Assembly: GCF_910596095.1 (NCBI RefSeq)
Contig: NC_056542.1
Span: 34,268,957-34,332,956 of the forward strand
DNA: 64,000 bases
Direction: 5' to 3'
From: Thunnus maccoyii
Lineage: Eukaryota; Chordata; Actinopteri; Scombriformes; Scombridae
Under the pieces are notes generated by a model. It was not told where the DNA came from. It searched no databases and saw nothing but the letters and a program-made list of their open reading frames with translations. Each line of letters opens with the position of its first letter. The first letter of the stretch is position 1. Positions 1 through 12,416 of this stretch are shown here, one piece after another. The position numbers and the translations under genes were made by a program.

Positions 1-343
1 GCAGTCTGGAGGCACTGCCTGGACATAGCCAGACATAGCAGAGCCTAAAGGACATGGATGGACAACTGATGACAGAGGTATGCTTATAATAAATACAATA
101 AATAAATGTTCACTATCTTGCTCTAATAATGAATGAATACTTTATTTTGGTCATACATTATAAGGAACAAAATCAACAGTTTGTGTGGGTATGCAACTGA
201 CAAAACATCATCATACATGTTTACACCAATCCATTTCACACAATAAAATCCACACAATCATATGGCTTATTTTTGCCCATTCTGTACAAACCATAAGATA
301 ATTCAGAATATCAGCAGTACAAAAGAAAGACAAAAAGAAAATT

Positions 344-920
344 TTACATTTTAAGTTTACATTTTTTGAAACTCAACAGAGAGTTACACAATTTCAACTT
401 GTCAGTAAGACTATTCCATTGTTTCACTCCCAGAACTGGATCGGTTCTCACTTTACATGTTTCAAAGACACACAACCCTCTTACAGGAAGGCTTGTATTC
501 CTAACTCGAAAAAGTATTTTCAATGTTTTTAAATACACAATATCTAAAAATTTTAACAATAATGAATAATGGATTAGTATATTCACGGTAACAGCTTTAT
601 TTATTATTATAATAGCTTTTTTCTGGAGTTTAATTATAGGGTCTATATTTGTTTTATATACATTTCCCCAGACCTCAACACAGTATACGGCATTAAGTGA
701 ACAATAAATCAAACCATTTTTTTAACATTATCATTTCCCTTTCTACTGTTTTCAATAATTCTTTCATGTCCTCCCCTGAACAAAATAAATTTGTGTCATC
801 AGCAAACATAACAAATTTCAACTTATTAGATACTGTACAAATATCATTCAAATAATGTATAAATAACAAATAAAGTATAAATAACTTTAAAAAATGTCGC
901 TTACTATTCCCTTGGCACAA
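344..920 (-). repeat. LINE reverse-transcriptase remnant
   Basis: Two minus-strand open stretches carry pieces of a non-LTR retrotransposon polymerase. The stretch at 693-920 encodes a palm motif FADDT followed by a Trp-containing helix. The stretch at 344-712 encodes a C-terminal region with YCVEVWGN and LQKKAI, which is typical of fish LINE ORF2 C-termini. The pieces lie in different frames and no complete ORF is present, so this is a decayed copy. The exact clade is not determined. Confidence 0.7.
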
Positions 921-1362
921 AGTGATATAGATCTACTGTCGTTATAATGTTACTCAAGCTAAATGTCAGACATGCAGCATTGATTAACAAGCTGCTAGAT
1001 TGGGCCCTTCACGGTATCTGATATGGACAGCAAAGTATGCCTAACTCCATCCAGATTCAGGATCATTTTTCCCTTATTGAAAAACTCTGTAACTCGGCAT
1101 TCATAAAATATATTTAAAGTAGACTTTAAACACAGACTTTACTTTAGAGTTCATTATACTGTAGGTGCATCAGTCAGTGAGAGGAATATGTCAAATTTAC
1201 TAAACATAATCAGACAGTAAGTTTTGTCTTCATAGTAAGGTTATATACCTTATGTACAATGTTTATATAGCATTAAACAACATTTTTGATGATGCCTGAG
1301 GTTGGCTGTTTCTCCATCTTTGACAGTCTTAGTTTTATTTTAAAGAATAAATTGCCTATTTT
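921..1362. other. Gene-free spacer, A+T rich
   Basis: No coding signal or structured repeat was recognised. The sequence is A+T rich and separates two LINE remnants in opposite orientation. It may be diverged transposon sequence. Confidence 0.4.
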
Positions 1363-2021
1363 ATGTGTTTTAATCTACAGACCCCCTACCCTCTGGTTTT
1401 ACTCTGGAATTTTCAGACCTTTTATCAGTCATTATGTTACAATATGACAGAGTTCTTATTCTTGGTGATTTCAATAACCATGTTTGTTGCCTTTCTTCCT
1501 CTTCCCTTGTTTCCTTCTGATTTTATCAAACTTTTAGATTATTTTAATTTGATTGAGTATGTGAAGCACCCCAGCCATGACAAAGGGCACTCACTTGAAC
1601 TTGTGCTCTCCCATGGTTTCTGTGTTGATGATGTGAACTTGGCTGGCTTTGCCATCTCTGATCACATGGCAGTGCTCCTCTAGGTTCTACTCCTCTCTCC
1701 TGACCTCAAACCCACCACGCTGGTTCGCTCCCACCCCCAATATTCACTCTCTGTTCCTCGCTTAGCCAGCCAGTGGAATCCTCCTCAGAGAACCCTTCAC
1801 TTTCAAAATCATCCACCTGTCCTTCAGACTGCATTCCAACTTGGTTTTTAAAAGCTGTCTTTCAAACAGTTGGTCCAGATATTTCAGCCATTATACACTG
1901 CTGTCTGTACTGATATTTTTCCCTCCTAATTTAAACATACCACTCTTTATCCCCTCTTAAAGAAGCCCTCTCTAGATCCCTCTGTTTTAAGTAATTTTAG
2001 ACTCATCTCCAAGCTACCATT
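1363..2021 (+). repeat. LINE endonuclease/RT junction fragment
   Basis: The plus-strand stretch at about 1560-1680 encodes HPSHDKGHSLELVLSHG followed by an SDH motif. This resembles the C-terminal end of the apurinic endonuclease domain of CR1/L2-type LINEs. At about 1957-2021 the translation reads KKPSLDPSVLSNF and then LISKLPF, which is the usual start of the RT domain. Stops and frame changes between the pieces show it is dead. It ends abruptly where the MITE at 2022 begins. Confidence 0.7.
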
Positions 2022-2305
2022 TTAAGAACGACCGGGGCGAACCCGGTCGTTCTTACCATGTTGTTTCATGCAGGATATATAATGTGGACAACATGCTGAA
2101 AAATAACTTTATTACAAAGGTCAGAATTGAATTTAAAAAAGGAATATAGCCTGGCAGTCACGAAACTGAAATGACATTGTCACATTGAGAATGCTTGCTC
2201 ACGCACCCTCTTGAATCCCAATTATTGTATGAAAATAAATGTTAAATGTATGATATATCATGTTAGGTCTACAGATCTACTACTGTACATAATCATCGTT
2301 CTTAA
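2022..2305. mobile_element. 284-bp MITE with TTAA ends and internal hairpin
   Basis: The left end reads TTAAGAACGACC and the right end reads CATCGTTCTTAA. This gives a 10-bp perfect terminal inverted repeat that includes TTAA. TTAA target duplications are known for piggyBac- and Kolobok-type elements, but the superfamily is inferred here. Next to the left end, 2023-2055 forms a 14-bp perfect stem with a 5-nt loop. The element cuts off a LINE fragment on its left. It has no coding capacity. Confidence 0.6.
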
Positions 2306-2499
2306 GTTTCAAACATGATGAATTAAAAACATCATCTGACTAAAAACGGCTCATATCCCTTTTCTTGAAAGATAGACTTCTGTGTTATGGTTAATATGTA
2401 GATTATGATCTGTTATTAGCCTATAATGCATATAATAGTTTAAGAACCACCACACACAACCCACACACCTTGAAATGTTGACTTGATTGTGCTTTAAAG

Positions 2500-3050
2500 T
2501 TGTTATGGTTGATACAGGCTGTGGGTCCGTGTTCCCTCCATCCAAAGCTCTGTTCAACTTGTTTGAAAACAGGATAAACAAATATACAAAGCATTATTTT
2601 GTTGCAGATTTTCGTGTGAAGAAACGGCATGTCTGGAGTTTTAAATAATAACGCACAGCGTCTCTCTTAATGTGGAGTGATCCCTGCAAGTATATAATAA
2701 AGCAGAAACGATAAGTGCGTTTCCCCAATAAGACAGAAGCTGTGCGCATTTACGCACGAGGCACAGCAGCGTAACTTCATTGATTATCTATCTATCTATC
2801 TATAGCAAGCATAGTAAATGACAGTGTTTTTGTAGAGATGCATTAGAGGTAGATACTATACATATAACAATAAAAGTAAATACCAGTTGTTTTCTGGTTT
2901 TGATTTAATTTCTATTCCAACTGCTGATTTGAAGACGAAAACAGGAAAAGCACACGAATTTCTGTTAGATTTGTTTATTCTGTTATCAAACAAGTTGAAC
3001 ACAGCTTTGGACGGAGGGTAAATGGACCGCTACGGATGTGTAATGCAGTT
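2500..3050. repeat. Foldback-like pair of inverted repeats
   Basis: Positions 2525-2626 and 2950-3030 are imperfect inverted copies of each other. A 15-bp perfect core lies at 2552-2566 and again, inverted, at 2986-3000. The spacer of about 320 bp includes a (TCTA)n run near 2787-2803. The outer ends were not resolved. It could be a small foldback or MITE-like element. No ORF of note was seen. Confidence 0.55.
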
Positions 3051-3720
3051 ATCCTCCTGATAAATCCTGAGCTCTATTATGTCAAGCAGCACAGCAAAAC
3101 TAAAAACTGTAGTTATCAACTTGACAGGACAGAAGTCTAGACAGAGTAATCGGATCTCAATGCGTCCTCAATGCATCTTGGGTGCGTTCACACCTGTACT
3201 TAGAGCTGTCCACTTGTGATCAGATCAACCAAGACGCATGTTAATGCCAGGAGTAAACAGGGCCTCTGTTAAGAGGCTGTTTTAAAGTTTCAGTCTGCTC
3301 ACCCAGAAGGTGTATCCTGGCCAATCCCAGGGGATCCAGAGTTCTGGGCGAGCAGAGTCAGTCCCCTCCTGTCCATTGACAGGCAGGTTCAACTCCTGAA
3401 TATGGTTACTCCATTAATCAAGGTATTTACAATTTAACAATTGTATGATTCACAATTTTGCATTTTTGATAGTGGCTTTAGCATTCTGAGAATGCAAAAT
3501 GGTACTAAACATGATGTTATCAAACACATGTTATCAAGGATGATGGAATTATGCTTGTGGTACATTTCTTAGCTTGAAGGGAGTGGAATAAAAGCATAAT
3601 TAAAATACATACCAACACATATTGTGACATACACACACATACTAACATACAATATAAATTGTTTTTAAACAAAATCTAAAACTATATTCATAAGTCCATG
3701 GGTTTTACAGTCCTCTGTTC

Positions 3721-3781
<61 letters not shown>

Positions 3782-4860
3782 AGTAAACGTCTATGAGTGT
3801 CTCTAAGTCACTGGGCATGGCATATTGTGCAGCATGTCTTGTGCCTTATGCTGTTGTGCCCATTGATCAGTTCTTGGGCTAGTCATTCAAGTCCTGAAAA
3901 TTAGAGTCCATAGTGGGATTAAAGTTGGTGCAAGCTCATCTCTGTGTGTGACTGGCTCTTAGAGGTGAGTTATGATAGACAATGATGGGGGCCGTTTATC
4001 CAAGTGGTACTATCAGTTAAAACTGGGGTGTGATGATTGATCTTTCAATCTTGCTGGCACTTGTAGCGTGAAGGATCAAAGGTGGTTTGGGTCAGTGGTC
4101 TGGTTTAGTGACCATGCAGGAGATGGGGGTTCCTTATCTGACCTTATCTTGAATCAACATGGATGACAAGTCCCAGAGCTGCTCAGAATCAATGAAAGTC
4201 TGAACAGCTACATTTCCATGGCAAATGAGCAAACTCAATCTGCTGATGAGGACCATGTGATTTGGCCGAAACATACCAGAACAACCTGAGTAAGTGGACC
4301 GCGAGTTTAGATTGTTTTGTCAACTGCTGTTTTCCAATGTCAAGAATGAGCTGTCAAGCCCACTAAATGTTCTGCTCTGCAAACAGAAAACTTTTTTCAT
4401 TTAATTTCCACAATGTCTCTGCATGTCTGGGCATCACTCTCACATGTCTTTGCCTCAATCTCACAGGATGAAGTGCTGAAAGACTGCACATCTATCTGGA
4501 GGGTAATTACAAGGCATTATATTTTTAATGTCAGGATAAACAACACTTTCTTCATTGTCCAACATGACAACTCAGGCAATACAGAATATCAAGAGTCTGC
4601 TCATACAAAATTCTCATGATATGCATAAGGAAGGAATGCTTTTTACGTTTTACATTTCATACACTTTGTCAGTTTTCAAATTAAGTATTCATCATAAATG
4701 CAACCGGGCTATAGCTGCAAGGATTTTAGAAAAACAGAGGTCATGGGTTTGGTTCTCCCCACTGCAAAGAAGTGCAGTTTTTTTTTCTTTTTTTCTTTTT
4801 TTTTTTTTTGGACTTTTCATATTTTGTTTGTTTAACTTCTTTATGCATTTTTCCCTACAT
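3051..4860. other. Gene-free spacer with a (GT)n microsatellite
   Basis: A (GT)n run of about 54 bp lies at 3723-3776. A stretch near 3180-3262 resembles a dispersed teleost repeat. A T-rich run lies at about 4780-4810. The short ORFs have no recognisable domains and no splice context. I see no gene. Confidence 0.5.
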
Positions 4861-5447
4861 TAGTGTTTCTCAACAGGGCGGTACTGCCCCACAAGGGATG
4901 TTCAGAGAACATCGGGGGGCGCTCAAAGAAATATTTTTGAAAGCGGGGTGGTGAGTTGTTCTTTGGGGGTGTTTGTGTATGTCCGTTTTTAATGCCAGTT
5001 TAGTACTACATTTGAATACACATTTTAACAATTTTATCATAGACTTCAAAGTGTTAATTGTCAGCATTGTCAAGTTTATTTTACACACGTAACTACAGTA
5101 AAATTTGTGTATTGGGCGATAATAACGAGACCTAATTAAAGTTTGAGTGTCAATTTTCTAACTGTTGTATTTGTTTAACACATATATATAATTTCTATTC
5201 ACATAGCTTTTTTGCTCCCTAGGAAACTAATGATAATGATATTCCAACTGTCCAGTTAAACAAATCAGTTATTTGGCATTCAATGACATGCTTTTTTACT
5301 GATATAACACGGAATAATAATCAACATTAATATTCAGGGAGGGAATATTCAGAGGACAATTAGCCTACATTTTATTTAATGGGGAGCAGTAAGGGACCTG
5401 GATAATGGATAGAGGGGGGCTGGCCCAAAAAAGCTTGAGAACCACTG
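4861..5447. mobile_element. hAT-like MITE, about 590 bp
   Basis: The left end is TAGTGTTTCTCAAC. The right end, read inward on the other strand, is CAGTGGTTCTCAAG. These are imperfect inverted ends of the CAGTG-type seen in hAT (Charlie-like) nonautonomous elements. The internal sequence has no coding region. A target duplication could not be recognised, so the exact ends are approximate. Confidence 0.6.
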
Positions 5448-5841
5448 CTTTTAAATTGTAGAATGTACCTTCGTGAAGGTTGTTACAACCCCCAGATTCT
5501 CAGAAAAAAATATCAAGGACATGACCTCGGTATCCTGGATCCTGACTCCAACTTGTTAAAGTTACGGCATGCTTTGTTACAAAGGTAGGAAAAAATAGTG
5601 TATAAAATAGTGGTAATACCCTGCATTATTCACTGTTTTTTAGCTGAGGTTGTACCATTGCAGTTTGGCAATAGCCACATTATTTGGATTAACATAATGA
5701 AAGGGCAGCTTTGTTAGTGAGGAAGCAGCCTGTGACAGCTTTTCCTGAGTCAAACTTGCACATACAATAGACTTAAATACCAGTCTGTCAGTGGTGAGCA
5801 TCCAACAGTCTCACCACTGTCTATTCCTTGAATGTCTGTGT

Positions 5842-5847
5842 TTTATT
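5842..5847 (-). promoter_or_regulatory. Candidate poly(A) signal of the CALHM5-like gene
   Basis: On the minus strand AATAAA occurs about 38 nt downstream of the TGA stop at 5885. It is the closest canonical signal after the coding region. A 3' UTR this short is unusual but possible. Assignment rests on position only. Confidence 0.45.
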
Positions 5848-5884
5848 CACTAATGAAATGGCAAACAAAACAGATCCTCCTCAT

Positions 5885-8623
5885 CTAGCTCATCTCTATT
5901 TCATCCTCCAAGTCCAGGACAGGTCTCTTCTCACATGTGAAGTCCCTGTCCGTCCTCTCTATGTACTGCTGCAGGGTGCTGTAATACTGCTCACTCCTGG
6001 AGAAGGTGTAGAGTGCAGAGATCTCCTCCCACGCCTTGTGGTTGGGGAATGGGAATGGTTCAGGATGCTTGTTCTCAAAGAAGCTCTGGAGGTTTCTCTC
6101 GGCCAGTTTGGTGGCGTATTCCACAGCAAATGTGTCGAAGCGCTCCTTCTCTTTCTCCACATAGCGTTTCCAGAATGTGAGCTGCAGGAAGCTGACTTTG
6201 GAGCGGCAGTTTGTATAGCAGGTACCCAGGAGGCCCACAGTGGCAGCGATGATGATGATGCACCAACCCAGGATCTGCAGACAATAGAGGATCAATATGA
6301 ACTAATGCTTACACAACACTATGAAATCCCACTGGAGAATATGTACTTTAAATGAATCCAGTTGATACACTGATAACTGCTTGAAGGTTGATGGTATTAC
6401 TTCTACAATATAGCTGCCAAAAGGTGATATTGTCCAAATGTTAATTCTATTTTTCTTTTTTTCTTTTTTTTTTTTTTTTACAAATTACCAAAAGACTACA
6501 AATCTCAGGTGTTCTTCTAGGACTCTATTCTTGTAAGGGTTTAAAAGCATCAGGTTGTAAAAGACACCTCCACTGACATAATCTTCACTGAAAGTCCATT
6601 TATTAGATTTTTCTCTGAAGCTTTTAACCGTTTTGTCTCATGATCAAAAGAGGGTGGAAAAACAAAGGCTTTACTTGATTAAAGATGATGCTAGTTGAAA
6701 ATGGCAGCTTTCTCAGATCTGGGCCACAAGCAAGCCGTATGTCAAGAACAAACCAGATAAACCAGAACTGGCCGACATCCAGAATACACATACCTGAGAG
6801 CACCACATCTTTACCAAAAAAGACCCACGTTTGATTTGAGATATCTGGGCCATGTTTGCCATTTTACATGTGGACCATTTCAGGCTCACATCCATTTTGT
6901 CCAGGCCAGAAGAAGGCCAGCAGTCCCGCATCATTGCCTGAAGTGGCCCACTTCCATATGCTATCTGGGACAGGACATGGGGGCTGAGGAAGAAGATGAA
7001 ATGCTAATAGAGACACCCAAAGATCTGTTGGACAAATGTGAAGAGAACCAGTTTAATTCAGAACCAGAGACCCCTGCCCACTGGCTTAACTTGTGAATGA
7101 GAATAGAATGATCTACAGTGTCAAAAGCTGCAGTTAGGTCTAGGAGCAAAAGGACAGATCAGTTTACTCAGTCAGCAGCTAGAGGGAGGTCATCAGTTAT
7201 TCTCAGTAATGCAGATTCTATACTGTAAAGAGCTCTGAAACCAGATAGGAATTTTTCAAAAATGCAGTTTTGAGCCAGGTGGGACAACAATTAGTTAAAA
7301 ACTACTTTTTCAAGGATTTTAGAAAGAAAAGGGAGTGTGGAGATTGGTCCATAATTATTGAGGACTGAAGGACTTTTTTTTTAAAGTGGCTGGATTACTG
7401 CATGTTTGAAAGATTAGGGAACAAAATATTGGGGAGCGTGAGGCAAATCAAGGTAAAAAATGATTGCCCTGTGATCAGATTGGTGAAAATCTCTTATCAC
7501 AGAAATCTAAATCTAAATCTAGGGTCTTTACCTTAACATGGGTTGGGCTATTCACAGATTGTTGGAGAGCAAAGGATTCAAGTACATTTGTAAAATCAGT
7601 TAACAGTTATGACATTTAAGACTGAGGTGGCATTACAGAAAATCAGATATAGATCAGACTCTGAACAACACATGGAAGTGTCCCAAATCACTAAAAAAAA
7701 TCATTTTCAAAGTGATTTTATTTATTTTGTGTTGGGTACTTAAAGACGTACTCCAGTGATCTAGTACACTTCCATAAAGTTGGGGAACATACAACAAATA
7801 AGCTTCAAAGCTGGATCTTACATTTCCCATACTGCAACTTGATCATGTCTTTTCATTAGACCCTCCACCCTAGTAAACACCTAGGTCTTTTAAACGCCAC
7901 ACCTCCAGTTTGTTACACACACTTTCTGTTATAATTTGTAGTCTCCAAGTCCAAAGTGAGAACCCTGATGACGTCAAAGTGATGTCATCTGGGTTATTTT
8001 CTCAGATTTGAGAGCTACAGTTGTCATAATGTATATGTCACATATGAGGGAAATAAATCACAGACCCTGGTGTCCCTTACCTGTGACTGGGCTCTGAACA
8101 TCAGCAGGAGTTCCATGCGCTCATTTTTGGACAGTTTCGACCTGTCACAGGGCACTTGGGCCAGCTCCTCCCGACACTTCATGGTCTTGTTTTTACAGAA
8201 CAGATGCACCACCAGGTTATCATCGAGACCACTGACAGCGCACTCATAAAAGGTACCGTTGAGCAGGGCCACACAAAGCCACATTATGGGGGCCACACAA
8301 GCCCCGGTGAAGATGCTCATGAACACCCTGAGGCAAGAGAAGCAGTTTCCACGGGGACATAGCTTCATTGGATTGAGGCAGCAGCCAGTGTAGAGCCTCC
8401 ACAATTTGCTGCTGAAGAACAGACTGAGGACAAGCAGCACTGCAGCTGGGCCCAGCAGGAACATCAGCCCGTAAGCAAAGTTCTGGTCGTGGTTGCAGGG
8501 GCACTGAAAAGAGACCATGGAAAAAACTCGCTCCCCGCCTATAGTCAGTAGAGCCATGAAACTGTAGCCAATGGTGTTTTTCTGGTTCATGAAGAAACGC
8601 AGGACAGTCTGGAAGTTATCCAT
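5885..8623 (-). CDS. calhm5: Calcium homeostasis modulator 5-like channel
   Basis: The CDS joins exon 1 (8623-8081, 181 codons) to exon 2 (6274-5885, 129 codons plus stop), giving 310 aa. The intron is 1806 bp with donor GTAAGG and acceptor CTGCAG. The family forms large-pore, voltage-sensitive ion and metabolite channels in membranes. Visible family features are the four-helix layout (hydrophobic segments near residues 18-38, 50-70, 100-121 and 182-203), the paired extracellular cysteines C41/C43 and C128/C159, and an N-glycosylation site N122-G-T. The junction motif AQSQ-ILGW sits exactly at the splice site. The C-terminal helix carries AERNLQSFFENK. Length matches human CALHM5 (about 309 aa). 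Residues around MNQKNTIGYSFMALLT favour CALHM5 over CALHM4 or CALHM6. It is in tandem with a CALHM6-like gene on the same strand. A LINE remnant lies in the intron. Confidence 0.93.
6961..7149 (-). repeat. LINE RT fragment in the CALHM5-like intron
   Basis: A minus-strand stretch encodes LLDLTAAFDTVDHSIL, the RT motif (AFDTVDH) of CR1/L2-type LINEs, followed by WFSSHLSNR. Flanking intron sequence at about 7150-7500 probably belongs to the same dead copy. It lies between the two CALHM5-like exons and has no role in that gene that can be seen. Confidence 0.75.
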
Positions 8624-10626
8624 GATGTCAGCAGGAACGTTTCAGACACACTCCACAAGAAATTAACAAGAAATTGAAAGACAGCAACTGAGTGACAAGT
8701 GAAAAAGTGGACTGTCTGTGCAGCCTGCAGTCATTTCCTGTCCTCTGTCTTTTCACAGCTGAAGTCAAAACACATCTGCCAAGCCTATCTGTGCCCCTCC
8801 CTTTGGCTCTCTTCCCTTCAGACTCCTCCCTCAGTCAGTCTGCGGCTCCCTCCTACTCATTGTCTCTTAATTCATATCGGCTCTTTCTCCAAAGGAAAGT
8901 CCCTGCTGAGCCACCACTAAAAGGGACGGTACAGCACCAGTGGTAAAAGTCACTGTAAAACTTCACTCCACTTCCCTTTATCTGTCTACATTCAATATCC
9001 CTTGTTCTATAGGCTACTTCCCTCCCCAGCTCTAATTGGTTATTTGCAAAAATCCTGCTGGTCTGGTTTTTATGATCACCCCTCTGTGTCCTTTGACAGT
9101 GATGTAATCGGAAAAACATTGCCTGCAACAATTTCATGATGGCAAAAAAACACCAAAGGAGCTGAAAGTGTGTCATGCTTCTGTGTCTATTCATTTGAGA
9201 AGTAGTCATTCATTTTAATGAAATGAGAAGTATAACAACTTGATTTGTCTCTCTTCATGCACATGCACTCACGACACACAAAAAACAAGTCTCAATTCTG
9301 CATGTCAGATGTATAATTAAATGCATTAAACAATGATGAAACCAACACATTTTCATCTTTCTCACACAGTACAAAGACAAAAAATGCAAAGAGGAAACCC
9401 ATGCATACAGTAAATCATGAAAGAGAGCATTCATTCTATTGAAATGTTTCCATAGAGGACATACCATTGTTACAGAGAGACAGTAAGCATCAGCAGAGTA
9501 CAGAGGAGAAATGATCACATCCTCTTAGTGGTTTTTCTGTTCTATTCCCACAACAGTGACTAAATCACTGTAGAGTGCATTTACAGGAAGTTGTTAATGC
9601 AGCCAGGACCAGAACACCATCTACACATATGGAACCCATCATTATCTACTACTGCTGGTACTAACACCATCATTATCAGTTTGCCTTTTTAAGTGCACAA
9701 TGAATGTGTACAGGGGGTCACATGTTTAAAAGAAATACTGTTATTTGATCGCTGTGCTGATTGTATGCATGTATGTATGCAGTCTACCAGCAGCTCACAG
9801 GAAGTGGTCAGCTGTGTGGAGATGGCACATTTCCTGTTCAAACCCACACAGACTGATACACAAGTGACTGCTGGGATGGCTGTAGCATATAAAGGGCAAC
9901 ACCACCATGCATTTCAAAATACATCGTTTTCTGTAAACCCACACACCAGCAGTGTGTTGGCATAGGCTATGTGACTCACATCAACTCTTGGGGATGTACC
10001 ACTGACTTATTTCCTGGTTTTGATCCACATCAGCTCTTCAGAAATACAGAAATGTTATTTAGCTACCTCCCCTGATCAACACATCCGGCTTCTGTCCTAC
10101 CTTCACTACTTCTTCTGTGTGGAACATCTGGTATGTGCTACAGGCATTGTTGCATGTCAAATGACATGATGCTGTCAAAGTTACAGACCTGACCTTGAAT
10201 TTTGGTCATGGTTTGAATAAAATGTGTGGTGGAATCTCGAAGAATTTTGGATTCAATTGAGTTTTTCTTTTCTTACATATTGTCCATGTAATACTTCATA
10301 TAAAAATGTAATACTTCATATAAAATACTTCATATAAAAATAGAAAGTTTTTGTGATTTCTTTGTCAAGGAGCTGTTGTATGGCTAGACTACTGAATACA
10401 TAACCTAATAACCTAAAGGGCAAAATGTCAGGTGACTCCTCAGTGGCCTCTTTCCATACAAAGTCTTTCATCCCTCACCGCCCCTTGGTTCTTTGGTATA
10501 TATACTCAGAGCCAGAGCTCCACTGTGTACATGTTACTGATGATATCAGTATAACCCATATATAAATAAACGGGTCTAACTCACAGAGACAACACTAATG
10601 CTGAAAGATGCAGCAGATGTTCCTCC
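8624..10626. other. Spacer between the two CALHM genes
   Basis: This holds the upstream region of the CALHM5-like gene and the downstream region of the CALHM6-like gene. No further exon was recognised. The ORFs here (for example 8853-9209 minus) have no domain and no homologue that I know. A three-copy 20-bp tandem repeat lies at 10287-10341. No AATAAA was seen close downstream of the CALHM6-like stop, so that 3' end is undefined. Confidence 0.5.
10287..10341. repeat. Short tandem repeat, about 20-bp unit
   Basis: The unit GTAATACTTCATATAAAAAT appears nearly three times in a row, the last copy shortened at its start. It is A+T rich and noncoding. Confidence 0.75.
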
Positions 10627-12416
10627 TCACAGTGCCATCACGCCATCATCTACAAAATTAAGAACAGCAGGATTGTCATCAGCAGGCTCGCTTGACTTGA
10701 CCGAAACCATTCTTATCATACTGTTTTCAGTCTCCTGGCAGTTCTCCACATGCTGGTGTAATGTGCTGTAGTAGTGGTCTTTGGTGCTAAACTTGTAGAG
10801 GTGGGAGATCTTCTCCCAGTCCTTGTTGGAGGGGGTGATGATGTCTTCAGGTGGTGTCTGTTTGAAGAAGCTCTTCAGGTTTCTCTCTGCAAGCTCCTTA
10901 GCATGTTTAGCAGAGTATGAATCCATCAGGTTGCTCTCCTCCTCAGCATATGCCCTCCAGAACTTGAGCTGCTTGTAGCTGATGGGGGAGGTGCACCGAG
11001 CCATACAGGTCAGCAGCAGGTTGGACAACATGATGGAGGCGATGAGCATCCAACCCAGAATCTGTGGTCACCACGAACACATAATGGATTTATAAGGTAC
11101 TATGTTTTATTTATTATAATCTTTCAGTATTCATTTGCTATGTGAAGCAGTTTGTAACTATTGTTTTGAAAAGTGCTATAGAAATAAAATGATGACTATA
11201 GCCACAAGCGATGATCAAGGGGTTCAAGCCAACACAGACCGTGAGAAGTTGAAAGCTTCAACAGCTTAATTAAAAAAATCCACCAAGTTTGGTGTTGTTT
11301 GAACTAGGAGTGTGCCTGAATACAAATATGTTATTCGGCAAAGCACATATGCACCTGCTACATGGCGCACATTTCTTAATATGGACATCACTCCGGGAGT
11401 TGGGGGTGTTCCCCAGAGATAAAGCTGAGCTACTGACACATGCGAAGTGCTCCCAAGGGACCCTCCATAACCTGTTGTTCCCCTTCTCCTTTCCACAAAG
11501 TCAGGTTGTAAAAAATAGGCAATAAATGAAAAGTGCAAAGCAATAATTGCCTTTGAAATTCTTCCCTACATGTTACACAGTGTGCTGTCAAATCTTAAAA
11601 AAGTGCTAATTTACAAAATAAAGATGGCACATGTATACCCTAAACTCATACATCCTTGCTTTTATAATTGTGCTTTTTATGGTGTATTATTCTTGTCAGC
11701 CCTCCTCCAAGATACTGTACATACTAACTACTAAGATGCTAACTTTTTCCCATCAATTGATAAACATCCCTGATATAGCGTATTCAGTTGTATGTAATGT
11801 AATGAAATGAAAATACATGTATATGAAGAAAAGTGTTTCAGGAGAAGAGTGGGAGCACATCGGCACTTACCTGAGATTGAGCTCTCAGGGTGAACAGCAC
11901 ATCCTCTCTGTCAGCCCGCGGGACACTGCTGTCTCTCACGCAGGGGAGCGCGTGTAGCTCTTTCTGACACTGGACCTGAGAGTTCCTGTCTCCACACAGA
12001 TGCTTATTGTAAGCGCTAATATTGGTGCCAGTCATCACACACTCAAAATAGTTCCCGTTGAGCAGAGCCACAGCGATCCAGCAGGATGGAGCCACCATCG
12101 CGGTGGTGCTGATCTGGAAGATGACCATGCCGCAGGTTGTCAAGGACCTCCAGCGGCACAGCTTGGCTCTGCGCTGGCACAGACCCGTCAACAGCTTCCA
12201 CGTCTTCTTACTCATAATGTAACCCAGCAGCAGCAGAGCCAGCGCGGGCACCAGCAAGAACACCATGCCGTACAGGAAGTTCAGCTCATTGCAGGGACAC
12301 CTGAACACCACTGAGGAGAAGATCTGCTCCCCTCCAGCTGTCAGTAGGGCGACCAAGCCGAAACCAAGGTTGGACTGCTTGTTGGCAATGTTCAGAACCG
12401 TCTTAAACTTATCCAT
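10627..12416 (-). CDS. calhm6: Calcium homeostasis modulator 6-like channel
   Basis: Exon 1 is 12416-11871 (182 codons) and exon 2 is 11061-10627 (144 codons plus stop), giving 326 aa. The 809-bp intron has donor GTAAGT and acceptor CACAG. The split falls at AQSQ-ILGW, the same point as in the CALHM5-like neighbour. Conserved cysteines are C40/C42 and C126/C159. Hydrophobic segments lie near residues 17-37, 48-67, 97-119 and 183-205. LLTAGGE, LVPALALLLLGY and the tail ...VLNFVDDG resemble human CALHM6 (about 315 aa), a channel reported in immune cells. It lacks the NGT glycosylation site of its neighbour (NGN instead) but has N132-I-S. The start codon is the first Met before the conserved KFKTVL helix. 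The gene is divergent from CNOT10. The CALHM6 assignment over CALHM4 is from remembered sequence similarity. Confidence 0.9.

Noticed and set aside
5828-6355. A 175-aa plus-strand ORF
   Set aside because: It is the antisense shadow of CALHM5-like exon 2, which has clear family motifs and splice sites.
9693-9965. A 90-aa ORF between the CALHM genes
   Set aside because: No domain, no splice context and no family resemblance.
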